Shown: positions 22,101 through 30,963 of the stretch, piece by piece
How positions within the stretch are numbered: the stretch's first letter is position 1
Layout: each line of letters begins with the position of its first letter
Notes under the pieces: generated by a model
The model's input: only the letters and a program-made list of their open reading frames with translations
Told to the model about the DNA's origin: nothing
Database searches by the model: none
Translations under genes and position numbers: made by a program
Assembly (NCBI RefSeq): GCF_963678635.1
Contig: NC_087066.1
Location: 18,413,275-18,477,274, forward strand
DNA length: 64,000 bases
Direction: 5' to 3'
From: Symsagittifera roscoffensis
Lineage: Eukaryota > Xenacoelomorpha > Acoela > Convolutidae

Positions 22101-25100
22101 TATATGATAAAAATATTAAAAGAGGTACATCCAGCTTTAGATGTACATCCAGTTTTTTTCCTTGAGTTTTGCAACTTTATTGGAGTCAGTAAGTATTAGT
22201 AAAATTACAAGCGGTCGTGGAGCAGATGTGAAAACGTGATGCTCCTTGTCTCGAATTTGACATTCAAAATTTTTTCTCAAGGTGTATTTTTAATCTTTTA
22301 CTTTTCCTTTTTTCACTTTGTTTTGCCTGTTTAGAGCTCATTTTTGCATGTTCCTCACTTTTGTTTGCGAACGCAACTTCGTCTCTGTGTAAACAATAGT
22401 AAACAATAGTTTGATGACAAACATTACTAATCATCATCGCAATATGAATCATAGTAGTTAATAATCATAGTAATAAAAAAATCATAATAATATCAAGGAT
22501 AGCTGTTTAACGAGTAGCACAGAACAAGTAGCACCATAGCCTTCAACAAAAAATAAAAAAAAGTTTTGTCAAATTAGGGTCTTTTTTCTGCGTGGTGTGG
22601 TAAAAGCATCGCAACGAAAAAAAATAGAACTTAGGCATGCTCGACAGTCATTGTAAAGTAGGTCATATGGAAAACAGTCTTTGTAGGAAATGGACAAGAA
22701 GAACGAAAACTAAATTGTAAAAAAAATTTAAAAACACTTTTTTTAAAATACTTTTAAGTTTTTGATTCCCAAATTTTCGCTAAAAACTTATAGCGCTAAT
22801 TCCCAAAAGGGCGCTGATTCCCACAATAGCGCTAGTGTTACTTGAGTAAATCTAAAAGTTCACAGCTTAAATTAAGCATGAATAAACTATAGTTTAATCC
22901 TGCGCGCTCACCTTCTTAGCGCAAAATATTATTAAAATTTTCCAACCGGTTTTTCTCGGCACAGAGATAATTTCATTATGTCGTTCGAATCACGACTGAA
23001 TATGCTTTCATGTGATATATCACTCAACCCATTCCGATGATTTTTTGTGGTATCTGCGTGGAAAACAAAAAAAATAAAATACCCGGATACATATTTTCTC
23101 CCATTTTTCAAATGGTCGGAACATTAAATACAACAATAATCATTGCGGTTGAGATCAGCACGTGGTATCAAACCGGAATATAGATTTTTTTTCCGGGTTA
23201 ACAACTTGTTTAACAGGATCACTCGAATCACTTGTATCTTGGTTCATAATGAATTCAAACTTCTATGCGTTACCGGCCTACTGAGCCTGCAGGTAACAAA
23301 TATGCCTGGGACGTCCAAGCTCCTGGTTTCGGATCTGACTTGAACCTGTTTTTCTTTCAAACGGGAAATTTGCTGCTTTTAATCAAATTGTCGGCGAATT
23401 TTTTGTCTATTTAGCTGTTGTCGGCTTAGTTGTTACATCTTGGAATCGTTTTTTGCGGGGCACATTTTTCTTTAATGTTGCTCGTGTTTGGTTTACTTGT
23501 ACAATGTGTTTTTACTTACCTTGATTTCGTATTTCCTTTGTTTTTTCTCGGCCCGTATCATTTCGGCCTATTTTTTTATCGGTTTAATGACGTAATGATA
23601 TGGTCGAGAAAACAAAATTGAAAAAGTCCTAAAGGCCATACCGCAAAAACCGAAAGGATTTGAGCAATAAAGTTTGGAGGCCAGATTAACCAGAAATGAA
23701 TGGACCCCGAGCTAAAGGTAAACAATAATGAGCTTTCAGGTTTCATAACCACAAGAATATGTAAGCTCAGTTACCGTTTTTCACTATTTTTTAATTATAA
23801 GAAAATTATATTACAGTCATAAGTCTTTTAAAAGCTGTATGTAAAACATAAATTTCTGATTTTGTTTTATGTTCCGACCTTCGAAAAAATAAGGAATACT
23901 GAAGCTAGGTGTGGTTCCTCCAAGTTTCCCCATTGTTTGAATCTCGAAATAACGATTATATTGATACCTTGGCCTGAAAGTTAAAAAGATTTTTCGTTGC
24001 TATTGTTATGTCGTAATGTTTGGGGGCTAAAAATTTTTTACATTTAGCACTCATATGTCCCTTTTTTGTGAAAATAGGAATCCCGGTCATTGAAAGTTAG
24101 CCAGGTGCTTAATGAGACCTTTCAGCCTGAAACTTCCCAATCAAAAAGATAAAGAAAAGCAATGCAGAAATCAGTGGCCTTAAATCACTTTTGATTACAC
24201 TAGACAGTGTAATTTTGGTGTGCAACTTTTGGTTGTATTGTTTCTGATATCTTCTTGTTAATCTCCCCAAAATTAGCTATAAATCTTGAAGTTTTCAACG
24301 AAAAAGCCCAAGGTTCTCTTTAGATAGTTACACCTTAACGCTATGACAGGCATTGTTGGAATCGAGATTCTTCGAAAAATTTGTTAAAAATGTACGAAGC
24401 CGAGCATCGTCTCGTTTCGCTATCAATTCAGCTGGTTTTTAATCGGGATTATTCAGATATAGTTTTGTAAAGAACTATTGAACTGTTGTAAAGAATTATT
24501 GATTTTTGGGGTTTTGGTTGCCGAATGTTTCTTTGTTTCACTTGCGAGAGCAAGCGTCTTATAATCGGGATCTAGACTTTTTCCCGTAAACAACATTCTT
24601 CTCTTATTTATTTACTTCCTTCTTCTTCAGGTTTTTTCTTTATTCAATTCTTTCATGTTCTGTCCCATTTCGATGTTCCTTCTCTAAGGTCTGGGGTCGA
24701 GTGTCTTTCACTATGTATGCGATTGATTTTTTTCGGTAAAACTTGACTTTTCGAACTTCCGTTTGTCTGCTGAAGTTTTGTCGGCGCTTTGCCACCTCAC
24801 AGATTCTACTGTCCTGCAAGCAACTTTCATTGCAGTTGCAAGTACCAGCGTTGTTCCTTCTAGTTTCACTGGTGTCTGCTCAAAGGTCGTCGGCTATTTG
24901 CCCACATAAATGCTTTTTCTTGTGATATAGGCAACTTTCATGGTAGTTGCAAGTGTTAGTGTTGTTCATCGTAGTTTCATGTGGGACTTAAAACCCTAAA
25001 GAACTAATTATGAATCTTAATTTTTCGGCTAAACTTGTGCCTGCTCAAAGATTACCGGCTTTGTTTCCTCGCCGCGTGCTTTGTCCATTGCTAATTTATT

Positions 25101-26343
25101 ATTAAAATATCTTATTGGAGTTTTTGTCAATATACACGAAAATATAAATTTTTGGTAGACCTAGTTTCTTCATCATGTTTGACTTGTTCCATTTTTTTCG
25201 ACTCTTATGTTTGAAAAAAAATTTCAAAACGTTCCAGTCAATTTTTTTTTTCTTAAGCGTGTTTAGCACATTGCTCATTTTAATCAAGGTGGTTCAGAAC
25301 AAAAAAAAGTTTTTTTTTCAGTTTTGTGATGAGAATTTTGGAAACCTCGAAGTTGCATTTTTAAAAGCAGTCAATATAGTAAGCATAAAAAGCGGTTGGC
25401 TGCCCCCATCCTTTTTGGGTCTTTTCGGTTATACTTACCCCCCCTCCCCCCCTTCCCCCACCCCCCCAAAAATTGAAGAAATTTGGCAATTCAAATTTCG
25501 AGTTGAAATTGAAAGCGCAAAAGCGAGTGAAACAAACAATTAAATACCACTCGAGTGCAATTAGCAGCTGCTCGATTAGGAAACAAAAGTATATGTCAAA
25601 AGCTGCTAATTGCAAGCGAGTGCTATTTAGTTTCACTCGCTTTCGCGGTTTCAATTTCAACTCGAAATTTGAATTGCCAAATTTATTCATTTAGGCGGAT
25701 AGAACAGAAAATACCCTCCTTTTTTTTTATCGTTGCATTCAATTTTTTTTATTTAATACTTTTGACGTTAACAATCTGTTTAAAGCACCGTAGGTTCGAC
25801 CTGTAATAGGTTCTTATTCTGACATGTAAAAAGCAAAATTTGAACATAAATCAAATTTGGTTCAAATTAATAGTTTGCTTGAAATTGTATTTATTTGACA
25901 GAGTATTGTTCTGGTGAGAGCATTTATTTTTCTCAGTTGCCACTTAGGCTTCCACAGAAAAGGGTCTCTGATCTATATAATCCGTTTTTGTTTTCTTGAA
26001 TTTTGCCAAGCTTTTTTGCTCCTTGAATGGTTTTCTCAAAAATGTTTGCTTTGATGGTTGCGGCTGCTGCTTCGATCATTGTGTATACTTGTTTGTTTTT
26101 TATTTAGCGCTTTTAGGGTGCGAATGGAATGACGTGCAAATATAGTCTATTCTGATTGCTATTATTTAGCTTTATAATCAAAACGGATGTTGTTTTGCTG
26201 TTTCAGGTTGGATGCAAGAGAAGCTTCGCCTCGGTGCGTACAGAAATAGCAAGATGTTGACAGATGAAGATCAAGCGGCTCTAATGATAGACAAGGAGAA
26301 GCTGCGCAAGCTGAATGAACAGCATCTAAACAAGTCAAAATAA
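13113..26343 (+). CDS. BLTP2: Bridge-like lipid transfer protein 2 (hobbit / KIAA0100), five exons
   Basis: Exons 13113-16870, 16967-17143, 17373-19935, 20325-20616 and 26207-26343 encode 2308 residues (human about 2235). The family (yeast Fmp27/Hob, fly hobbit) forms long hydrophobic-groove bridges at ER-plasma membrane contacts. Features: an N-terminal membrane helix, residues about 6-25 (VCFLCLLGFLLLWFF); repeated beta-rich segments; an IKIRDYPDPMYTV segment near residue 1035; the family motif PFWDKARLKCQGKF near residue 1135 with KPSADPSPSLP before it; IISRCCCNVSLV; ISTNSFQYSLVLDIVNNL; a coiled coil at about residues 1840-1950; and a conserved C-terminal segment (VPIYVTYRGDKK...MTWRDLL). 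The start is the first in-frame ATG; the frame continues upstream only from non-ATG codons. All four introns are GT-AG; the last is 5590 bases. Long exons suggest loss of ancestral introns. Confidence 0.95.
20715..21202. repeat. Long inverted repeat (foldback), arms about 241 bases
   Basis: Left arm 20715-20955 and right arm 20961-21202 are reverse complements with few mismatches, around a tiny centre (CACGGGGTGTG). Landmarks in the right arm are GGTTTCATAACTACAAGAAT, TGTATGTTCAGTATCTG and GGCTCTCGAAAGAAC. The right side continues into sequence also present in the single diverged copy at 23730-23990, so the unit itself is not palindromic and the foldback arose by inverted duplication or insertion. 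Confidence 0.8.
23730..23990 (+). repeat. Diverged single copy of the foldback unit
   Basis: It matches the right arm of the 20.7-21.2 kb foldback and its downstream flank, in the same order: GGTTTCATAACCACAAGAAT, then AAAAGCTGTATG, then GACCTTCGAAAAAATAAGG, then TATTGATACCTTGGC. It lacks the mirrored left arm. Confidence 0.65.
25438..25467 (-). other. C-rich tract with G-quadruplex potential on the minus strand
   Basis: Four runs of C (7, 7, 5 and 7) are separated by one or two other bases. On the complementary strand this is four G-runs with 1-2 base loops, a textbook intramolecular quadruplex pattern; the C strand could form an i-motif. It lies just before the foldback at 25479-25684. Confidence 0.6.
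25479..25684. repeat. Inverted repeat with arms of about 85-90 bases
   Basis: Arms at 25479-25569 and 25601-25684 pair through AAATTTGGCAATTCAAATTT, CGAGTTGAAATTGAAA, GCGAGTGAAAC and CAATTAGCAGCT, around a 31-base loop. Mismatches and small indels are present, so it is older or more degraded than the 20.7-kb foldback. It could be a MITE or the relic of an inverted insertion. Confidence 0.7.
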
Positions 26344-26423
26344 TTGCCATAAAACCTCGGGGCTTGATAGTTCTGCTATCATTTTAGAATTAGAGAGGAT
26401 AATATATTAGATGCGGATCACAA

Positions 26424-26429
26424 AATAAA
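26424..26429 (+). terminator. Polyadenylation signal of BLTP2
   Basis: AATAAA 80 bases after the BLTP2 stop codon, the first such hexamer downstream. Confidence 0.5.
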
Positions 26430-28838
26430 CCCTGAATAATTTTGTAATTAGTTTTTAAACCAATTCTGATCAATAATTTTGTTTCGGTATTTTATAGATA
26501 ATTCGTTCAAAAGAAAATTATGTTTTGTTAGCTATTTAAGTTGATTTGTAGAGTAGAAATGATTTATAGACTTAATTTTTGAGCTTGTAAACTCGATTCA
26601 TTTATGACACGCTGAACTGTTTTGCAATTGAATTTTAGAGTGTCAAAAACTCTAATTTAAATCTCTAATTTTAGTCCGACCACGTAGTGGGGAGGAATTT
26701 TGTATTCAGTTGTATTTTCTGCGCAGGTATATCAGGAAATTTTTCAAATATATGTTTTTGAAAAATTTCACAATTAGTTTCCAATATTTTAAGTTTAAAT
26801 GAACGTTGTGGTTAAAGAAAAGGTTATAAAAGTTGTTCAATGTCAAATTTTTTTTGACGGCTTTGACTGTCTTTTCAATTTCAATTTAACTGGAAGCCAA
26901 TTCCACTCTAGAATTAGTAAACAGCAAATTGGCGTTTAACAACGTGAATTACTCCTAGTTACCATTTGAATAAGCAAGGGTACCGCAACCAAGTGCTAAT
27001 TTACAAAAGTGGACCATGAAGTCTTGCTCGTGCTTCAACTCGCTCACTAATAAGTTCAAATTCAATCAACTTTTCAGCGTAATTGGCGTAGAGGTAATAC
27101 CCATGCTTGAAACGACAAAGCTCTGGATTTCGAGTCCGGTCGAAACCAGTTTTTTTTACTTGTATGCTTTTCTGGGGTATCGTCTGCGTTGACTTTTGTT
27201 AGTTTGTTACCGCTGCAGGAGTGTTTTTGAAGGTTCAGTTTTCTTCTTGCATTTGGAAAGCCATTTCTTAAGTCCCAGAGATCGTGGTAATTAAGTTGAT
27301 TTTTTTTCGGAGTTTTGTATGCATTTCAAACTTTTTCGCACGAGCGTAGTGTGATAGTACGATGCATTTTTTCTAACCTAAGTCGGAAATAAAAGTGCTA
27401 CTGCTGGTGGCAATTTTCAATCGAGTGGCTGTATTAGCAATATTTTGCCAAGTGCTTTGATTTTGATCGGTAATAGGCTAACACGGTTGATGATTTTTAA
27501 TTCATCAAAAGAAAGGAAAAACTATTTGATTCATACAACAGTATAATAATTTAAATCCTTCTCAGAAAATTTCCAACTTGGTTTACTTCGCGACATTTTT
27601 GAAATGCATAATTTATTCGCAATTTGGTTTAATACATTCTAGTTCTAGTGGTGCCTTTCGCTTATTATATTGCAAAATATTACATGCAGATTTTTTTGTG
27701 TATGAATTTTGCCGCTTTCTCGCCGGTGTTTGCGAAGCTGAATCGTTGCCTCTGTGTTATTGCTTAGTTACACATGCGAGCTTGTGAATATTGTGTAATA
27801 ATGCTCGTTTGACGGCATTTTTGCTATAATCATATTCTGCGGAAGCATTGGAATTTTTATAGCATCTGGTCCATTTCTGACTAGTGTTTCTCGCTAGCGA
27901 AGAGTTGGTGGCTGAAAGGGAAGGAAGTGAGATGCCAAAGCTCGACTTTGCAGGCTCAAATCCAACAGTAAGCAACAATTTTTATTGTTCGAGGCTTATT
28001 TCTACTTTTCTAAGAGCTGTTTTTTGTCGTTCTCTTCCTTGTGTTTGCGAAGCGCAGCTTTGCTTCTGTCGACAAAACTGCATTTTTGTAGTACTTTTCA
28101 GCGCATAGATGACATAGTTCGAGATCCTGGATCATGTTTAGAAATTTCCTGCTTGAAATTGTTTTTTGGCTCCAATATCATATGTTTGCTAGATGCGTTA
28201 TTTCTTCATAAGCCGAATAATTTTTCAATCAATATTTCAGACAGTTGTAATTATAATAATTGAGTTGGAAATTGTTGAATCTTTTTTTTGGCTTAGAGAT
28301 TTCTTTTGGAAAATATTGATATACTTGCGCTCAATTTTTTTCAACAATGGCCTAGTGTGCGTTGATTTTGGATGTCCTGTTCATTTTTTTCCAAAATCAG
28401 GTATAACAAATAATCATCGGAATGGGTCGAGTGATATATCATATTAAAGTGTCGAGAAAAACTGGCATAAAATTTTTGAGCTTCAGTCAAATTTTGAGCC
28501 AGTAAAGTGATTGAGTTAAGTTCGTTCTATAAGAAAATTAGTAATTTATGCTAAAAATCTTGGTATTACTTAAAGGAAAACAATCTTTTGAAGCTCAATC
28601 CTTGAAAAACATTCTTCTGGAAAATTTTTTATGCATATCTGGAAAGTAAAAACTTTCAAAAATACTTTAAAAAATCTTGTAGGGCAAAACATTGAAAATT
28701 GTTTTAAGATTTTTTTTCAACTGTTTTTTTAAATATTTTGTGAAGAGAATTGTAATCGTTTATGCCTAACTAACTAAATTTTTACGCGTTGGCGTAGTTC
28801 TGTCATCACACGACGCACATAGTTTGAAAAAATATGGG

Positions 28839-28890
28839 AATGTGGTCGGAACATTCTGTGCTACGTGCACAACAACCAGCTATCCTTGTT
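28839..28890 (+). repeat. Hairpin repeat family, representative copy
   Basis: The consensus by eye is GTGGTCGGAACATTCTGTGC, a short loop, GCACAGCAACCGGC, then TATCCTTGTT. Other copies: 12198-12230 (-), 22496-22526 (-), 32031-32079 (-), 33158-33200 (+), 39021-39066 (+), 46753-46806 (+), 53188-53226 (+). CTGTGC and GCACAG pair across the loop. Confidence 0.7.
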
Positions 28891-29121
28891 GTTAGGTTTT
28901 TCGTTTGCTTTTCAGAAACAATTAACTTTTTTCAGGCACTTTCTGGAAAAAACTGCAAGAGAATTTCTAGTTTTTGTATTTTCTGATTACGTTAAAAATT
29001 GTGTAGGTTTGAAGTTTTGAAGAAGATAGGCTTGTTAAAAAACCAAACTTAATTTTGTGACTGTATGTGTAGTAGCCGAGCGCTTTAAAAGCTACATTTG
29101 GTGTTAGCACGTTTTTCATTA

Positions 29122-29130
29122 TAATTTCAG
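29122..29130 (+). promoter_or_regulatory. Splice acceptor 18 bases before the 29149 start codon
   Basis: ATAATTTCAG ends at 29130 with no obvious coding exon upstream, so it could be a trans-splice acceptor or the end of a 5'-UTR intron. Confidence 0.35.
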
Positions 29131-29148
29131 AATCTTTGTTTTGATGAA

Positions 29149-29604
29149 ATGCAGAACGTGATAAGAGATGTCCGCCACAGACTATTTGTGGCCCGTTGCT
29201 ATGTTGTAACTACTGTAGAAAATCATTCATCCTGGCTATTTCCTGTTTCAATTGTGGCTTTCGCAGGGTATACTGGATGGGCTTTTATTAAATCGAGACA
29301 AGTCAAGAAGAAAAATGAATCACTGCAGACTTATTCGAAATTAGACGTTAACCTTGGAGGGTTTAAAGAACAACCGAAAGTGAATAGTGCGGTCAAGTTC
29401 AACCCAATGTCAGAGGAAGACAGAGAAATAGCAATGGGAGGTGTGATCAAATCTAGACCAGTTGATCACGGAAGCAGTGAAACGAAAAATGGTCAGAAAA
29501 ATAGCTCAATTGAAGACAGTTCTGATTCTGATTCTATTGTTGAGATAACGCGCAAAACAGAAAGACCACTCAAAGAATTTATTAAATTGATTAGCGAAAA
29601 ATGA
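29149..29604 (+). CDS. Small single-pass membrane protein, unrecognised
   Basis: A 151-residue open frame in one exon. A hydrophobic segment at about residues 29-47 (WLFPVSIVAFAGYTGWAFI) is followed by a very basic stretch (KSRQVKKKN), which suggests one membrane helix with the charged C-terminal part on the cytosolic or matrix side. The rest is hydrophilic, with an acidic Ser/Asp patch (EDSSDSDS) near residue 123. A splice acceptor (TAATTTCAG, ending 29130) precedes it, and an overlapping out-of-frame ATG lies at 29144. UQCR11 follows 268 bases downstream on the same strand, so a mitochondrial role is possible by association. I do not recognise the family. Confidence 0.6.
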   Translation: MQNVIRDVRHRLFVARCYVVTTVENHSSWLFPVSIVAFAGYTGWAFIKSRQVKKKNESLQTYSKLDVNLGGFKEQPKVNSAVKFNPMSEEDREIAMGGVIKSRPVDHGSSETKNGQKNSSIEDSSDSDSIVEITRKTERPLKEFIKLISEK

Positions 29605-29670
29605 TTTCCTTGATGTTTGACTCGTCCATTTGATTTCTCAAAAACTGATGAAACGTTGGCAAATATACAA

Positions 29671-29676
29671 AATAAA
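29671..29676 (+). terminator. Polyadenylation signal of the 29149-29604 gene
   Basis: AATAAA 67 bases after the stop codon and 188 bases before the acceptor in front of UQCR11. Confidence 0.5.
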
Positions 29677-29854
29677 AACTTTGCAGGAGCAACTTTGATG
29701 CCATGATGCATATTTCAAAAATATGACATTGACCGATTAGATGATCCCCGTTAAGAAGTGTGCTTTATTTTCCATTCATCGTACTAAGAAGTTAGTTCTG
29801 AGATGATTTTTTTGCTTTTATGATTGTTAAATAATTTGAAACCCAAAGTTTGAG

Positions 29855-29864
29855 ATCCTTTTAG
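29855..29864 (+). promoter_or_regulatory. Splice acceptor 8 bases before the UQCR11 start codon
   Basis: GATCCTTTTAG ends at 29864 and the UQCR11 ATG is at 29873. The preceding gene ends at 29604 with AATAAA at 29671. A cis-spliced 5' exon would have to fit between them or lie upstream; a trans-spliced leader is the simpler reading. Confidence 0.45.
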
Positions 29865-29872
29865 ATCGAAAA

Positions 29873-30064
29873 ATGTTGAATTCACTCATACCAATGGGAA
29901 AATCCCGACGAATGATTCAAGTCTGGTCTAAAAGGGGACTAGTCTGGGGAGGTGTTGCATCTGTGGCCTTCGTCTGGATGTGCGACATCAAAATGATCCA
30001 AGAAAATATCCCTTTTTACGGTAGGAAATTCAGCGAAGATAATGGAACCTGGAAACAGTTTTAG
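29873..30064 (+). CDS. UQCR11: Cytochrome b-c1 complex subunit 10 (UQCR11/QCR10-like)
   Basis: A 63-residue single-exon frame. Human UQCR11 is a 56-residue one-helix subunit of respiratory complex III in the mitochondrial inner membrane. The match runs through the helix and what follows: GLVWGGVASVAFVWMCD (about residues 24-40), then the IPFYGRKFSEDN segment corresponding to VPYINGKFKKDN. The N-terminal part is basic (GKSRR), and the C-terminus extends seven residues beyond the usual end. The assignment rests on this short similarity and the fitting size and topology. Confidence 0.8.
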   Translation: MLNSLIPMGKSRRMIQVWSKRGLVWGGVASVAFVWMCDIKMIQENIPFYGRKFSEDNGTWKQF

Positions 30065-30963
30065 ACCAGACATGACCAGACGTCCAAATTGAGACTTAAC
30101 CGAGGATTATTGAATTGAAAGGCGACCTTTTGAGGAGCCATGGACTAATCAGTTTAATGTGTGTGCAAGAATCTGTTTTGTATTATACTACTAAATAACT
30201 AGACTTGCTACCGTGTTTCCAAAACCACCGTGAAAATTTAAATTCCAAAACCACCGTGTTTTGAGCGTTTCTTGTGACGAAATGTAATATGAGATCACTT
30301 TCATACATATATAAAACTGATCTCATGTATGTAATTATATATACGTGACCGCTTGATTCCAAATCAATTTTATTGGTTCCAGAGTCGAATTTGTTTTTGT
30401 TGTAATTGTTTCTGAATAGTTTTAGACTGAAATCAAGCATTGAAAATTAAATCAAACCGGAGACCCTTCTGAGGAGTATTTCTATTAAATTATGATTGAT
30501 TTTGTATCTTTTTTTTCCAGATTACTATGATGACCAGTTTTTTGGTCAAATTCAAGCTCTTAGCAGAAAAATTCCCGGTACATTGAAATAGGAAGCTTCC
30601 TATTCCAGCATTCATGAACTCATATATGATTTCTCCAACTGCTTCGTTATAGATCGGCAGTATATTACACGTGATTAGCAAAGCCAAATAACGACTTGGT
30701 TAAAATGGTCCACTTGACTAATATGCGAAAAATAGTCACTCAATGAGTCCTCGCGGCTATGTTAAACATGGTACCAAATTGATTGAGCCTAATCTATTCT
30801 GACTGTGTGTTAATCTTAACAATCTTACAACAATCTCCGCCATATAACCATCAAAAGAGTCCCAAATTACCCCACGCCACATCAAAACCGTATCTTACTT
30901 TCAAATAAGTAAATATTATTTCAACCAATAGAATTAGAGGAGCAATTTGAAAACCTTGCCAAG
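30065..30963. other. Intergenic region between UQCR11 and PHKA
   Basis: AT-rich with no credible coding frame. A short direct repeat (AAAACCACCGTG) occurs twice at about 30220-30260. Weak AG acceptors (CCAATAG, ending 30931) precede the PHKA ATG but lack a good pyrimidine tract. Confidence 0.4.

Larger units (their letters stand above)
20617..26206 (+). repeat. BLTP2 last intron: large repeat-packed intron
   Basis: This 5.6-kb intron separates the last 45 codons from the rest of the gene. It contains a 488-base near-perfect foldback (20715-21202), a diverged half copy of it (about 23730-23990), and a fragment at 21570-21840 of the family with TTCGAAAGTTGA and CATTCATTACTC. It also holds a reverse copy of the GTAGCACAGAAC hairpin family (22496-22526), a SINE core at 22361-22390, and the GATATATCACTCAACCCATT element (22996-23046). 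A C-rich quadruplex-type tract (25438-25467) and a second foldback (25479-25684) lie near the 3' end. No other gene is visible. Confidence 0.6.
26344..29148. repeat. Intergenic region with SINE-like and hairpin repeats
   Basis: Holds tRNA-like heads at 27086-27145 (TGGCGTAGAGGTAA, then TTTCGAGTCC) and 27903-27965 (TGGTGGCTGAAAGG, then GGCTCAAATCC). SINE cores lie at 27727-27757 and 28041-28070 (TTTGCGAAGCGCAGC). A copy of the CATCGGAATGGGTCGAGTG element lies at 28408-28444, and a plus-strand copy of the GTCGGAACATTCTGTGCTAC family at 28839-28890. No gene is seen. Confidence 0.55.

Noticed and set aside
25473-25694. Open frame over the second foldback
   Set aside because: Frames on both strands mirror each other because of the inverted repeat; not protein coding.
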